NCBI RefSeq assembly: GCF_003112775.1
Contig: NZ_BFCH01000011.1
Location: forward strand, 62,083-126,082
Source of the DNA: Mycobacterium montefiorense
GTDB taxonomy: Bacteria; Actinomycetota; Actinomycetes; Mycobacteriales; Mycobacteriaceae
Direction: 5' to 3'
DNA: 64,000 nucleotides
The notes below the pieces were generated by a model. It had not been told where the DNA came from and made no database searches. It was given only the letters and a program-made list of their open reading frames with translations. Below, piece after piece: positions 51,137 to 59,983 of this stretch. The first letter of the stretch is position 1. The number at the start of each line of letters is the position of its first letter. The position numbers and the translations under genes were made by a program.

Positions 51137-51626
51137 GTCGAATCCTTTGCACGTCACCTTCGTCTGCAGCGGCAACATCTGCCGCTCTCCGATGGCTGAG
51201 AAAATGTTCGCCGACCAGCTGCGGCAACGCGGGCTTGCCGACGCGGTACGCGTGACCAGTGCGGGCACCGGCAACTGGCATGTCGGCAGTGGCGCCGACC
51301 AGCGGGCGGCCAAGGTTTTGCGTGCCCACGGCTATTCCACCGACCACCGCGCCGCGCAGGTAGACGACGACCACCTGGGCGCCGACCTGGTAGTGGCCCT
51401 GGGCCGCAACCACCTTCGGATGTTGCAGCAGCTCGGTGTCGACACCGACCGGATCAGGATGCTGCGCTCGTTCGACCCCCGCTCGGGCGCCCATGCCCTC
51501 GACGTCGAGGATCCGTACTACGGCAACCACGCCGACTTCGAAGAGGTTCTGACCGTCATCGAGGCCGCGTTGCCGGGCCTGCACGACTGGGTCGACGAAC
51601 AACTAGCGCAAAACGGGCACGGTTGA
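51129..51626 (+). CDS. ptpA: Low-molecular-weight protein-tyrosine phosphatase PtpA
   Basis: A 165-residue secreted phosphatase (Rv2234 is 163). The P-loop CSGNICRS supplies the nucleophile C13 and R19, and the general acid is the Asp of DVEDPYYG. In M. tuberculosis it enters the macrophage cytosol and blocks phagosome acidification. GTG 51129 overlaps the ptkA stop by 8 bp. The stop overlaps the SURF1 start by one base. Confidence 0.94.
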   Translation: MSESNPLHVTFVCSGNICRSPMAEKMFADQLRQRGLADAVRVTSAGTGNWHVGSGADQRAAKVLRAHGYSTDHRAAQVDDDHLGADLVVALGRNHLRMLQQLGVDTDRIRMLRSFDPRSGAHALDVEDPYYGNHADFEEVLTVIEAALPGLHDWVDEQLAQNGHG

Positions 51627-52450
51627 TGCCACGTTTCCTGGCAAGGCTGGCGTTCCTGCTACGACCAGGCTGGATAGCGTTGATCCTGGTGGTCATCGCC
51701 TTCACCTACCTGTGTTTCATGGTGCTCGCGCCGTGGCAGCTGGGAAAGAACACCCGCACGTCACGGGAGAACCACCAGATCGAGAACTCCCTCAATACCG
51801 CTCCCGTTCCGTTGAAAACCTTGTTGCCGCAGCAGGATTCGTCGGCGCCGGCCGCGCAGTGGCGCCGGGTTACCGCAACCGGGCACTACCTGCCCGACGT
51901 TGCGGTGCTGGCCCGCCTACGTGTCGTCGAGGGAGATCAGGCCTTCGAGGTGCTGGTCCCGTTTGTCGTCGACGACGGGCCGACCGTGCTCGTCGACCGT
52001 GGCTACGTGCGTCCCGAGCCCGGCTCACACGTCCCGCCGATCCCCCGCCCGCCGCAAGACACGGTGACCATCACGGCACGGCTGCGAGACTCCGAGCCAG
52101 TGCTTGCGGACAAGGAGCCGTTCTCCAGAGACGGTGTGCAACAGGTGTACTCGATCAGCACCCAACAGGTGTCGGTGCTGACCAAAGTCCCCTTGGCCGG
52201 GTCCTATCTGCAACTGGTCGAAGACCAGCCCGGCGGGCTCGGCGTGATCGGTGTGCCGCATCTCGACGCCGGGCCGTTCCTGTCCTACGGCATTCAGTGG
52301 ATTTCGTTCGGCATCCTGGCGCCGATCGGGCTGGGCTATTTCGCCTATTCCGAGATCCGGATCCGGCGGCAAGAAAAGCAAGCGAAGGCCACCGAAGCCC
52401 CGATGACCGTCGAGGAGAAACTCGCCGACCGCTACGGCCGCCGGCGGTGA
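51626..52450 (+). CDS. SURF1-family cytochrome oxidase assembly protein
   Basis: A 274-residue membrane protein (Rv2235). One N-terminal helix (WIALILVVIAFTYLCFMVLAPWQL) and one near the C-terminus (WISFGILAPIGLGYFAY) bracket an extracytoplasmic domain with VLVDRGYVRP. This is the SURF1 layout, which assists haem a insertion in cytochrome c oxidase. It probably serves the CtaC/CtaF oxidase encoded at 0.7-2.2 kb. ATG 51626 overlaps the ptpA TGA. Confidence 0.88.
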   Translation: MPRFLARLAFLLRPGWIALILVVIAFTYLCFMVLAPWQLGKNTRTSRENHQIENSLNTAPVPLKTLLPQQDSSAPAAQWRRVTATGHYLPDVAVLARLRVVEGDQAFEVLVPFVVDDGPTVLVDRGYVRPEPGSHVPPIPRPPQDTVTITARLRDSEPVLADKEPFSRDGVQQVYSISTQQVSVLTKVPLAGSYLQLVEDQPGGLGVIGVPHLDAGPFLSYGIQWISFGILAPIGLGYFAYSEIRIRRQEKQAKATEAPMTVEEKLADRYGRRR

Positions 52451-52490
52451 GAGTGTGCGCTGAAGGCGCCCTAGCCGCACACTCACCGCC
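52443..52490. terminator. Bidirectional terminator between SURF1 and cobD
   Basis: GGCGGTGAGAGTGTGCG (52443-52459) pairs with CGCACACTCACCGCC (52476-52490), giving 15 bp with a 2-nt bulge. It spans the stop codons of both convergent genes. Confidence 0.7.
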
Positions 52491-53430
52491 GCCAATGCAC
52501 AGCCGATAACGCGGCGAGCGACAAGGCGGCCGCCAGCTGCACAATCCGCGACAGCCCCACCGCGCGGCGCAAATCGGCCGCGGTGGGCTCTCGCCCGACG
52601 CCGAGGCTGGGCCGAATCTGCAGCTCGTGGCGGTATTGCGTGGGCCCGCCCAGCCGCACGCCCAGCGCCCCGGCGAACGCCGCCTCGACAACCCCGGCGT
52701 TGGGACTGGGATGACGGATCGCGTCGCGACGCCAGGCACCGACCGCACCGGCCGGCGATCCGCCGACGAGCGGCGCGCATAACACCACCAGCGTCGCGGT
52801 CACCCGGGCGGCCAAGTAGTTGGCCAGGTCATCCAATCGTGCTGCGGCCCAACCGAATCGGATGTAACGCGGCGAGCGGTGGCCGATCATCGCATCCAGG
52901 GTGTTGACGGCGCGGTAGACGAGCACAGCGGGCACCCCGCCCGCGGTCGACCACAACAGCGGCGCCACCTGGGCGTCGGAGGTGTTCTCGGCGACGGATT
53001 CCAGCGCCGCCCGGGTCAGCCCCGCGCCGTCCAGTAGGGCCGGATCGCGTCCACACAACGACGGCAGCAGTCGTCGTGCGGCCGCGATGTCGTTGCGGTC
53101 AAGCAGCTGCGCCATGTCCAGACCCGTACGCGCCAGTGACGTTCCACCCAGCGCGACCCAGGTGGCAGCGGCGGTGGCGGCGATCGACCAGACCGGGTTC
53201 CGGCGCGTGGCGGCCTGCTGCACAGCAGTTCCGAGCAGCCCCACCGTGCCGACAGCCAGGCCCACGTGCAGCACACCGGCGATCTTGGCGTCGCGGTAGC
53301 TGAATTGCTCCAGCTTGGCGGCGGCTTCGCCGAATACCGCGACGGGGTGCCCGCGTTTGGGGTCGCTCAGCACGAGGTCGGTCAGACAACCGACCAGCAC
53401 ACCGACGATCCGGGTCCGTGTCGCTAGCAC
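52483..53430 (-). CDS. cobD: Cobalamin biosynthesis protein CobD (CbiB type)
   Basis: A 315-residue membrane protein (Rv2236c is 313) that attaches the aminopropanol arm to cobyric acid to form cobinamide. Family motifs are DLVLSDPKRGHPVAVFG at the N-terminus, ESVAENTSDAQVAPLLW and NTLDAMIGHRSPRYIRFGW. Several hydrophobic helices are present. Start is GTG 53430. It works with CobC of this window, which supplies the aminopropanol phosphate. Confidence 0.93.
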   Translation of the reverse strand: MLATRTRIVGVLVGCLTDLVLSDPKRGHPVAVFGEAAAKLEQFSYRDAKIAGVLHVGLAVGTVGLLGTAVQQAATRRNPVWSIAATAAATWVALGGTSLARTGLDMAQLLDRNDIAAARRLLPSLCGRDPALLDGAGLTRAALESVAENTSDAQVAPLLWSTAGGVPAVLVYRAVNTLDAMIGHRSPRYIRFGWAAARLDDLANYLAARVTATLVVLCAPLVGGSPAGAVGAWRRDAIRHPSPNAGVVEAAFAGALGVRLGGPTQYRHELQIRPSLGVGREPTAADLRRAVGLSRIVQLAAALSLAALSAVHWRR

Positions 53431-53518
53431 TTCGGCAGCGTCTCACACGCGCCGCTCTCCGAAGGAACTGACGTCTGGGCCGTCGACCATCACCGTGTGA
53501 CGTGGTCTACTCGGTTAC

Positions 53519-54331
53519 ATGAAGCCCGTCACCCGGGTCGCTGACCTGCTCAACGCGGCGGCGCTGCTGCTGCCCGCGGCAAACGTGATCATGCAGCTGT
53601 CCTTGCCGGGCGTCGGTTACGGCGTGCTGGAAAGCCCGGTGGATAGCGGCAACGTCTACAAGCATCCGTTCAAGCGGGCCCGCACCACCGGCACCTACCT
53701 CGCGGTGGCGACCATCGGGACCGAATCCGACCGGGCGCTGATCCGCGCCGCGGTCGACACCGCCCACCGCCAGGTGCGGTCGATGCCGACCAGCCCGGTC
53801 TCCTACAACGCCTTCGACCCCAAGTTGCAGTTATGGGTCGCTGCGTGCCTGTATCGCTACTTCGTCGACCAGCACGAGTTTCTGCATGGCCCGCTCGATG
53901 ACGCCAGCGCCGACGCGGTGTATCAGGACGCCAAGCGGCTGGGCACCACGCTGCAGGTGCCGGACCGGCTGTGGCCGCCGGACCGGGTGGCGTTCGACGA
54001 GTACTGGAAGCGTTCACTCGACGAGCTGCGCATCGACCCGCCGGTGCGCGAGCATTTGCGCGGTGTGGCCGCAATGGCGTTTTTGCCGTGGCCGCTACGA
54101 GCATTGGCGGGTCCGTTAAACCTGTTCGCGACGACGGGGTTTTTGGCCCCGGAATTCCGCTCGCTGATGCAGCTGGACTGGTCGGAGCGTCAGCAGCGCC
54201 GGTTCGAGTGGCTGGTGTCGGCGCTGCAGCTGGCCGATCTGTTCATTCCGCATCGCGTCTGGATCTTCGGCTATCAGCTTTACCTGTGGGACATGCGATC
54301 TCGCGCGCGCCGCGGCCGGCGGATCGTCTAG
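53519..54331 (+). CDS. MpaB-family oxygenase-like protein (DUF2236, Rv2237-like)
   Basis: A 270-residue protein of the DUF2236/MpaB'-type oxygenase family. Visible features are [37 protein letters not shown] with conserved Trp, and [12 protein letters not shown]. Relatives include latex-clearing and other haem oxygenases, though the metal ligands cannot be assigned from reading. It starts at ATG 53519 and is followed directly by an SDR gene (no gap). Confidence 0.82.
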   Translation: MKPVTRVADLLNAAALLLPAANVIMQLSLPGVGYGVLESPVDSGNVYKHPFKRARTTGTYLAVATIGTESDRALIRAAVDTAHRQVRSMPTSPVSYNAFDPKLQLWVAACLYRYFVDQHEFLHGPLDDASADAVYQDAKRLGTTLQVPDRLWPPDRVAFDEYWKRSLDELRIDPPVREHLRGVAAMAFLPWPLRALAGPLNLFATTGFLAPEFRSLMQLDWSERQQRRFEWLVSALQLADLFIPHRVWIFGYQLYLWDMRSRARRGRRIV

Positions 54332-55114
54332 ATGGGACAGGGCCGGCTGGCCGGCAAGGTCGCCATCATCACCGGTGCCGGCTCCGGTATCGGGTGGGCA
54401 GCGGCCAGCCGATTCGCCGACGAAGGCGCCCGCGTCGTCTGCGCCGACATCAGCGGGCGCGAGCATGAGATCGCCGACCGGCTCGGCGATGTCGCGGTGC
54501 CGGTGCGCGTCGACGTCACCGACACCGACGATGTCGGGCGCATGGTCGCCACCGCCGTCGACCGGTTCGGTCGCCTCGATGTGTTGCTGAACAATGCCGG
54601 ATTCGGTGGGCCGCACGCGGCGTTGGCCGACACCGACGAAGCGTTGTTCGACAAGATCCTGGCGATCAATCTCAAAGGCGTATTCCTCGGCATGAAATAC
54701 GCGATCCCCGCCATGCTCGACAACGGTGGTGGTGCAATCGTCAACACCGCCTCGGCGTCCGGACTCGTCGGCTGGAAAGGGCTGTCCTGCTACGCCGCGG
54801 CCAAAGCCGCCGTGGTGCAGCTGACGAAATCCGCGGCGCTGGACTACGCCAAGACAAACGTGCGCATCAACGCGATCTGCCCCGGCATGACCTACACCGG
54901 CCTGGCCGGGGCAAAGCCCGACGACGAAGTACCGCCGGGTGGTTATCTGCCGACACCGATGGGCCGCTGGGGCGAACCCGCGGAACTGGCCGCCGCCGCA
55001 TTGTTTCTCGCCAGCGACGAAGCCTCGTTCGTCACCGGCGCTGCGCTGGCTGTCGACGGTGGATACTCGGCCAGCGGCCCGATGCTGGGCCCCGCCCGTA
55101 AAGTCAAATCATGA
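54332..55114 (+). CDS. Classical short-chain dehydrogenase/reductase
   Basis: A 260-residue SDR. NAD(P)-binding TGAGSGIGWA near residue 12, NNAGFG, the catalytic Ser in TASASGLVG and Tyr-x3-Lys in CYAAAKAAV are all present. An Asp after the second strand (VVCADISG) suggests NAD use. The substrate is unknown. ATG 54332 directly follows the stop of the DUF2236 gene. Its stop overlaps the VOC gene by 4 bp, so the three are probably one operon. Confidence 0.9.
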   Translation: MGQGRLAGKVAIITGAGSGIGWAAASRFADEGARVVCADISGREHEIADRLGDVAVPVRVDVTDTDDVGRMVATAVDRFGRLDVLLNNAGFGGPHAALADTDEALFDKILAINLKGVFLGMKYAIPAMLDNGGGAIVNTASASGLVGWKGLSCYAAAKAAVVQLTKSAALDYAKTNVRINAICPGMTYTGLAGAKPDDEVPPGGYLPTPMGRWGEPAELAAAALFLASDEASFVTGAALAVDGGYSASGPMLGPARKVKS

Positions 55115-55509
55115 CCTTCCCTGCCCTCAACCACGTCGCGGTCACGGTGCGTGACATCAGCGTCAGCGGCCCTTGGTACCGCAACCTGCTCGGCACCGAT
55201 CCCATGCTCGACGAACACACCAACGGCGGATTCCGTCATCAGGTGTGGATGCTCGAGGGTGGCACGGTGTTCGGCATCCATCAGCACGATCACGAGGCGC
55301 CCGACGAGAAGTTCAGCGAGCATCGCGTCGGCCTGGATCACGTGGGATTCGGCTGCGCCAGCCGCGACGAGCTGCAGAGCTGGGTCGACCGGCTCGCCGA
55401 ACTGGGCATCCCGAACGGCAGCATCGTGGACGAGCCTTACGGCTCCGGGTTGAGCTTTCGCGACCCCGACGGCATTGCGCTGGAGTTCTTCGCGCCGCCG
55501 GGGTCTTAG
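55111..55509 (+). CDS. VOC-family (glyoxalase/dioxygenase) protein
   Basis: A 132-residue glyoxalase-fold protein. Likely metal ligands are His near the N-terminus (NHVAVTVRD), His in GLDHVGFG and Glu in ALEFFAPPG. The two beta-alpha-beta3 units are clear. Substrate unknown. ATG 55111 overlaps the SDR stop by 4 bp and the gene ends overlapping the convergent epoxide hydrolase by 4 bp. Confidence 0.85.
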   Translation: MTFPALNHVAVTVRDISVSGPWYRNLLGTDPMLDEHTNGGFRHQVWMLEGGTVFGIHQHDHEAPDEKFSEHRVGLDHVGFGCASRDELQSWVDRLAELGIPNGSIVDEPYGSGLSFRDPDGIALEFFAPPGS

Positions 55510-56618
55510 CGCACTGTCGCAAAAAACGCGCGCAGGTCCTCGACGAACAACTCGGGTTGTTCGAACGCCGCGAAGTGACCACCGCGCGGCATGTCGGTCC
55601 AGTGCGTGATGTTGTAGTTCGGCTCGCACCACTTCCGCGGTGACTTCAGCAGCTCACCGGGGAAAGCGGCTACGCCGGTGGGCAATTCGACGCGACTGCC
55701 GCCCCGCCAGACCCGGAAGCTCTCCCAGTACAGGCGGGCGGACGACGCGGCGGTGTCGGTTACCCAATACACCATCACGTTGTCGAGGAGCTCGTCTCTG
55801 CTGACCGCGTTCTCGGGGTGCCCGTCGCAATCGGCCCAGTCCCAGAACTTCTCGACGATCCAGGCCAGCTGTCCGACCGGGGAGTCGGCCAGACCGTAGC
55901 CCAGTGTCTGGGGCCGGGTGGACTGCTGCTTGGAATAACCGGTGCCCCACTTGCGGTGGTTAGCCAGCCCGGCCAGGGCGGCCTTCTCGTCGTCGGTCGG
56001 GTTGTCGAGATTGCCCGGTGCGCCGATCGGCATATTCAGATGGATGGCCGCGCAGTGGCCGCCGTTTCGGCCGATCTGCGTGGTGACCGCCGCACCCCAG
56101 TCGCCGCCCTGGGCGCCGTAGCGGTGGTAGCCCAGGCCGAGCATCAGCTGCTCCCAGGCGTCGGCGATCTTTTCCACGCCCCAGCCGGTACGAGTGGGCT
56201 TACCGGAAAAGCCATATCCGGGCAGCGACGGGCACACGACATGAAAAGCGTCTGCTGCGCGCCCCGAGGCCGGGTTGGTCAGCGGCTCAATCACCTTGTG
56301 GAACTCCACAATTGAGCCCGGCCAGCCGTGCGTGATCACCAGCGGGAAAGCGTTCTCGTGCGGGGATCGCTGGTGAATGAAATGAATGTCCAGCCCGTCG
56401 ATGTCGGTGATGAACTGGTCGAAGCGGTTGAGGGCGGCCTCCCGGGACCGCCAGTCGTATTGGTTGGCCCAATAGTCGGCCAGTTCACGGGTGTAGGCCA
56501 GCGGCATGCCCTGGCTCCAGTCGTCCACACATTCGGCTTCCGGCCATCGAGTGCGCGCTAAGCGCGACCGCAGATCATCGAGTACGTCGTCGGGAACGTC
56601 GATTCGAAACGGCTTCAC
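55506..56618 (-). CDS. Epoxide hydrolase (microsomal type, EHN domain)
   Basis: A 370-residue protein. The N-terminal EHN domain starts MKPFRIDVPDDVLDDLRSRL and includes RTRWPEAE. The alpha/beta hydrolase part has VITHGWPGSIVEFHKVI (oxyanion region HGWPG), the nucleophile Asp in GAQGGDWGAAV and the His in PRGGHFAAFE. Two Tyr positions for epoxide activation are likely. It resembles juvenile-hormone/xenobiotic epoxide hydrolases found in mycobacteria. Tail-to-tail overlap of 4 bp with the VOC gene. Confidence 0.9.
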   Translation of the reverse strand: MKPFRIDVPDDVLDDLRSRLARTRWPEAECVDDWSQGMPLAYTRELADYWANQYDWRSREAALNRFDQFITDIDGLDIHFIHQRSPHENAFPLVITHGWPGSIVEFHKVIEPLTNPASGRAADAFHVVCPSLPGYGFSGKPTRTGWGVEKIADAWEQLMLGLGYHRYGAQGGDWGAAVTTQIGRNGGHCAAIHLNMPIGAPGNLDNPTDDEKAALAGLANHRKWGTGYSKQQSTRPQTLGYGLADSPVGQLAWIVEKFWDWADCDGHPENAVSRDELLDNVMVYWVTDTAASSARLYWESFRVWRGGSRVELPTGVAAFPGELLKSPRKWCEPNYNITHWTDMPRGGHFAAFEQPELFVEDLRAFFATVR

Positions 56619-56702
56619 GCATTCATAGTGCCGCCGCGGGTGAACCCGCCGACAGCCGCCCCGTCCGCGGTTGCACTCCCGCGGTGCTGCCCGGCGCTTA
56701 TC

Positions 56703-57566
56703 TCAGGGCGCGAGCCTGACAAAGCCCGGCGCCGTGGGTGGCGGCGGCGCCGCCGGTGACGGCGGTGGCGGTGCGGGTGGCGCGGGCGCCGGCTCTGCTG
56801 GAAGGCCCCCGCCAATGCCATCCGGGCTACCACTGCCGCCGCCGGGAGCGGCCCCCGGCTGCGGAGCCACGGCAGGCGGCGGCGCCTCTTGGGGTGGCGG
56901 TGGTTGCTGCGGTCGGGGCGGTGGCTGCTGTGGTCGAGGCGGCAGCGGTTGCGGACGGGGCGGTGTCTGAAGATGCTCCACCGGCGGCGACGGCACCGGG
57001 AGCTGCGGCGGGTTCGGCTCGGTGATCCCTCCGGGAGGAATTGCTCCGATCAGCGAGGCCAGCGCTGTGGCATGCACCTCAAAATCCGACGGGTGAATGC
57101 GGTGGGCCGCAGGGCCCGTCGGCTCATTCCAACTCGACTTCGCACTCGACGCGGGATGATGAGTGACGAGGGACCCGAGCTTGCTTCGTTCCCATGGGCA
57201 GTAGGCCCCCACCGCCGCGACGATGAATCGCCCTTCGGTGCGCGCCAGACGGCCGGGTGCGTATTGACGCTCGGCCGGATCGTTGCTCTCCGCGTACTCG
57301 ACCAGCGCATCCCTTATCCGGTCCGCTGGAACCCCGGCATCCAGTGCGCGACAAACTTTATGAGCTGTGTCGACTAGGCTCGGCACGCCTTCGAGGGCTG
57401 GAATGCCTTGCTGGGCAAGCAATGCTAAAAACTGATCGTCTTGATTTGCGTCCGCCGCTGCCGCTGGGCCGCGCAGAATTGCGCCGCCACTCAGCAACGC
57501 AATGGTGGTAACCAGAACGCCGGCGTGGCTGGTAATGCCGTTGAACCTAGTGGTGCCGGTAAACAT
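56703..57566 (-). CDS. Exported DUF732-type protein with Pro-rich C-terminus
   Basis: A 287-residue protein. A signal-like segment (VLVTTIALLSGGAILRGPAAAADA) is followed by a DUF732-type helical domain (about 38-115: DQFLALLAQQGIP, AHKVCRALDAG, AVGAYCPW) with a Cys pair. The C-terminal about 110 residues are Pro-rich, including two PPRPQQP repeats. The latter is probably extended and wall-spanning. ATG 57566 is chosen for the signal peptide. Function unknown. Confidence 0.75.
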   Translation of the reverse strand: MFTGTTRFNGITSHAGVLVTTIALLSGGAILRGPAAAADANQDDQFLALLAQQGIPALEGVPSLVDTAHKVCRALDAGVPADRIRDALVEYAESNDPAERQYAPGRLARTEGRFIVAAVGAYCPWERSKLGSLVTHHPASSAKSSWNEPTGPAAHRIHPSDFEVHATALASLIGAIPPGGITEPNPPQLPVPSPPVEHLQTPPRPQPLPPRPQQPPPRPQQPPPPQEAPPPAVAPQPGAAPGGGSGSPDGIGGGLPAEPAPAPPAPPPPSPAAPPPPTAPGFVRLAP

Positions 57567-57615
57567 TAAGGATTTCCGTTCTGCAAGAGCCCGTCGCCCC
57601 ACGGACTTTGGATAG

Positions 57616-57987
57616 TCACCTACGCCGCAGCTGTGATCGCCTGCGGAACCAGCACGCCCCATCGCAAGCTCGTGACGGGTGTGTCGCTGGCGTTAGTGGA
57701 GCGCACATCGCGGCTATTGCCGGTCGCTGCAGCAGCCTTGTTTCGAAGTCGCCACAGTCATTGACTCGCACCACGTTAAGACGCCTCTGCGCGACCGCTG
57801 GACCGGCCTCTCTGATGAGACGTCGGCAGTAGACGTCGTCCGCGCAGACACCGGCGCTCAATATTTTGAGCGCTTCGCCATGGGGCAAACGGGGATGCTG
57901 GGTGAAGTAAACCTCGCCCATACCAATACATCCCAGCAACCGCAGGATGCTATGCCCAGCAAACGCACGACCGCTGGCCCACGGCAT
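57616..57987 (-). pseudogene. Decayed N-lobe of a PknF-like Ser/Thr protein kinase
   Basis: The frame reads FAGHSILRLLGCIGMGEVY (glycine loop), QHPRLPHGEALKIL (ATP lysine region) and a degenerate REAGPAVAQRRLNVVRVNDCGDFE. This mirrors the first 80-90 residues of mycobacterial PknF-type kinases. After that it loses homology and there is no HRD or DFG motif anywhere near. The remaining 30 residues are low-quality. It is a truncated remnant, not a kinase. Confidence 0.75.
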
Positions 57988-58037
57988 GTCGGAATCGTAC
58001 CGCCGGTATTCCGTATTAGTTAGCTGTCATCCGTGCA

Positions 58038-58055
58038 GCGAAAGGCGCCTTTCGC
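58038..58055. promoter_or_regulatory. 18-bp perfect palindrome
   Basis: GCGAAAGGCGCCTTTCGC is fully self-complementary. It lies in the 207-bp stretch between the kinase remnant and the EXPERA gene. No loop separates the arms, so an operator or a surviving regulatory site is more likely than a terminator. Apart from this I see nothing else in 57988-58194. Confidence 0.35.
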
Positions 58056-58194
58056 ATCGCGAAATATCAACTGAAAAAGCGCTATTGGATGCATCGGATA
58101 GTTTTGAAGCCAACACTTCGCGGACGCCGGGGTTAGCGCGCTCACGAACCCAGACAAGGTCATGCTGTCCGGTTGGCACCACCGCATTCAGCCG

Positions 58195-58935
58195 CTACAG
58201 CCGGCCATCCATGAGGATTGGCGGTTTGGCCCGCCCGAACAGCCGCCGGGTGGTCGCCCTGGCGTCATAGCCGGGGTCCTTCATCAGTTGCATGAGCACG
58301 AAGCCTGATGCGGCCGGCATCACCAACCACATCCCGTTGAGGCCGAAAAACTTCAGATAACTGATGGCATCCGGGCGGATGTCGGCCAGGTTGCGCGCGA
58401 TCTCCGAGATGAAGAAAACCGAAGTCCCGTAGAACTGGAAACAGCCGGCTGCGATGAAGAACCGGACGGCCGCGCTGAGCTTGTTGGACAAGAACAGTCC
58501 GAGGAAAACGATCTCCACCACACCGATAACTCCGGACCAGTACTCGACGATGACCATCAGCGGCTCGCTGCGCAGAAAGCGGGTGTCGGCGACCGCGTAA
58601 GCCCAGAAGTACCATTTCGACGCATCCGCGGCGGTGGCACCGTAAACCCAGTGATGCAGTATCGCCCAAGGCAGGTCCCAGCTGAGCGGAAAGGCGATGG
58701 CGATCGCCGACCATAGCAATACGAAGCCCGTCCGGCGGGCTTGGCGACTTGCGTCGCCGCCGAGTACCCACGGTGTCAGCAGGCCGCCGATCCAACATGC
58801 CAGTGTTGCAGGCAGGGCAATATCGCTGAGCAGCAACGGGTCGCCGACGCCGGCTGAGGCAAGAACCAGGCCGACGGTCGGGAAGACGAACGAGGCGGCT
58901 AGCCAACACAGTTGGAGCCGAAAAAAGGCGGGCAC
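58195..58935 (-). CDS. EXPERA / emopamil-binding-family membrane protein
   Basis: A 246-residue multi-pass protein. The C-terminal half follows the EBP/EXPERA pattern: KWYFWAYAVADTRF (compare KEYxxxDSRY of sterol isomerases), VIVEYWSGV with E131, FQFYGTSVFFISE, and FGLNGMWLVMP with N200 and W203. These correspond to residues important in eukaryotic EBP. The usual IHLxxEG segment is represented only by WAILHHWVYG, so isomerase activity is uncertain. GTG 58935 follows GGAGGAC. It may bind or modify a sterol-like or other hydrophobic ligand. Confidence 0.7.
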   Translation of the reverse strand: MPAFFRLQLCWLAASFVFPTVGLVLASAGVGDPLLLSDIALPATLACWIGGLLTPWVLGGDASRQARRTGFVLLWSAIAIAFPLSWDLPWAILHHWVYGATAADASKWYFWAYAVADTRFLRSEPLMVIVEYWSGVIGVVEIVFLGLFLSNKLSAAVRFFIAAGCFQFYGTSVFFISEIARNLADIRPDAISYLKFFGLNGMWLVMPAASGFVLMQLMKDPGYDARATTRRLFGRAKPPILMDGRL

Positions 58936-58970
58936 GGCAGTCCTCCGCTCGAGTGTTGGATCGTTCGCGC

Positions 58971-58994
58971 CTCGGTTCGACCGTATCGACCGAG
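58971..58994. promoter_or_regulatory. Inverted repeat upstream of the EXPERA gene
   Basis: CTCGGTTCGA and TCGACCGAG flank CCGTA, an inverted repeat with one unpaired base, 36-59 bp upstream of the GTG start. It may be an operator. Confidence 0.35.
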
Positions 58995-59032
58995 TCGGTG
59001 GACAGCACGTGGGTTCCGGGCGGTGTCCATCC

Positions 59033-59060
59033 GCGACCGACAGTAGTCGGCGACCGACAG
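59033..59060. repeat. 11-bp direct repeat upstream of the EXPERA gene
   Basis: GCGACCGACAG occurs at 59033-59043 and 59050-59060 (17-bp spacing) in the 286-bp region between the EXPERA gene and gntR. The rest of that region holds no gene I can support. Confidence 0.5.
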
Positions 59061-59221
59061 GCTTTCGAGAAGGTTATTCCTAGGTGTTGATTGCCTTTTG
59101 ATCCCAAGCCTGCACTCGCGCTCGGGGTGCGCACCCAGTTGGCGATATCTGCGCCTGACTGGCCCACGGCCCGTCGCCGAAATGTACTGATCCCGTCGGC
59201 GGGGACCAACCGGTCCGTGCT

Positions 59222-59983
59222 TTACGGTCGGGTGTCGAAGTCCACTTCCACCCGGAAAACGTCGGCACGCAGCCAGGAGATGGTGAGCTCTATCGGCCGG
59301 TGGTCGTGTGCGGCGGCGTCGGTGCGGCTTCGGATCGCGATGACCGGTGGGTGTCCAGTCAGGCCCAGGTGGCGTGCGACTTCGGGCGGTGCTGGGTCGA
59401 TCGCGACGCCGAACCAGCCGCGCACGGGTTTCAGGCCGTAGTGCTGGTCGAGCGCGTCGTGCAGCGATCCTGCCGGATCAAGCACTTGCGGTAGGTCGGG
59501 TAACAGGTGCGGCTCGAGCCAGGTGTCGGCGAAGCCGACCAGTTCGTTGTCGACGTAGCGGTCGCGGGAGACCGCGAGCAGTTGGCGGCGCGCTCCGATT
59601 CCCATGCGGCGCCGTACTTCTGCCGGCGGCTTGTCGAGCCGCCACCCGGTGGTGCGGATGGTCGGTGTGCGGCCGGCATGGCGCACGCTGGCGCTCCAAC
59701 TGGGTGGCGTGTTTCGGGCGATGGTGTATTCGATGCGCCGCGAAACGAAGGTCCCGCTTCCCTGCCGGCGGCGCACCAGATAGCGGCTTTCCAGCTCGGC
59801 GAGCGCGGCGCGCACGGTCAGATGGCTGACTCCCAGGTCGTGGGCGAGTTTGTCTTCCGCGGGAAGGCGGGTGCCGACCTGCATGCCGGTTATCTGCGAC
59901 GCGAGCGTTTCTGCCACGCACAAGTACACCGGTAGCCGCGACGTGGGTTGCTCGAGTTGTGCGCCGCCGACGAGCGGTTTCAT
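59222..59983 (-). CDS. GntR/HutC-family regulator (PhnF-like)
   Basis: A 253-residue repressor. The N-terminal winged helix contains GTRLPAEDKLAHDLGVSHLTVR and LVRRRQGSGTFV. The C-terminal about 150 residues are a UTRA sensor domain ending IELTISWLRADVFRVEVDF. HutC-type PhnF controls phosphonate/phosphate ABC genes in M. smegmatis. ATG 59983 overlaps the ptxD stop by 4 bp, so it is the last gene of the phosphite operon. It probably represses the operon through the two 12-bp sites at 63575 and 63606. Confidence 0.88.
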   Translation of the reverse strand: MKPLVGGAQLEQPTSRLPVYLCVAETLASQITGMQVGTRLPAEDKLAHDLGVSHLTVRAALAELESRYLVRRRQGSGTFVSRRIEYTIARNTPPSWSASVRHAGRTPTIRTTGWRLDKPPAEVRRRMGIGARRQLLAVSRDRYVDNELVGFADTWLEPHLLPDLPQVLDPAGSLHDALDQHYGLKPVRGWFGVAIDPAPPEVARHLGLTGHPPVIAIRSRTDAAAHDHRPIELTISWLRADVFRVEVDFDTRP

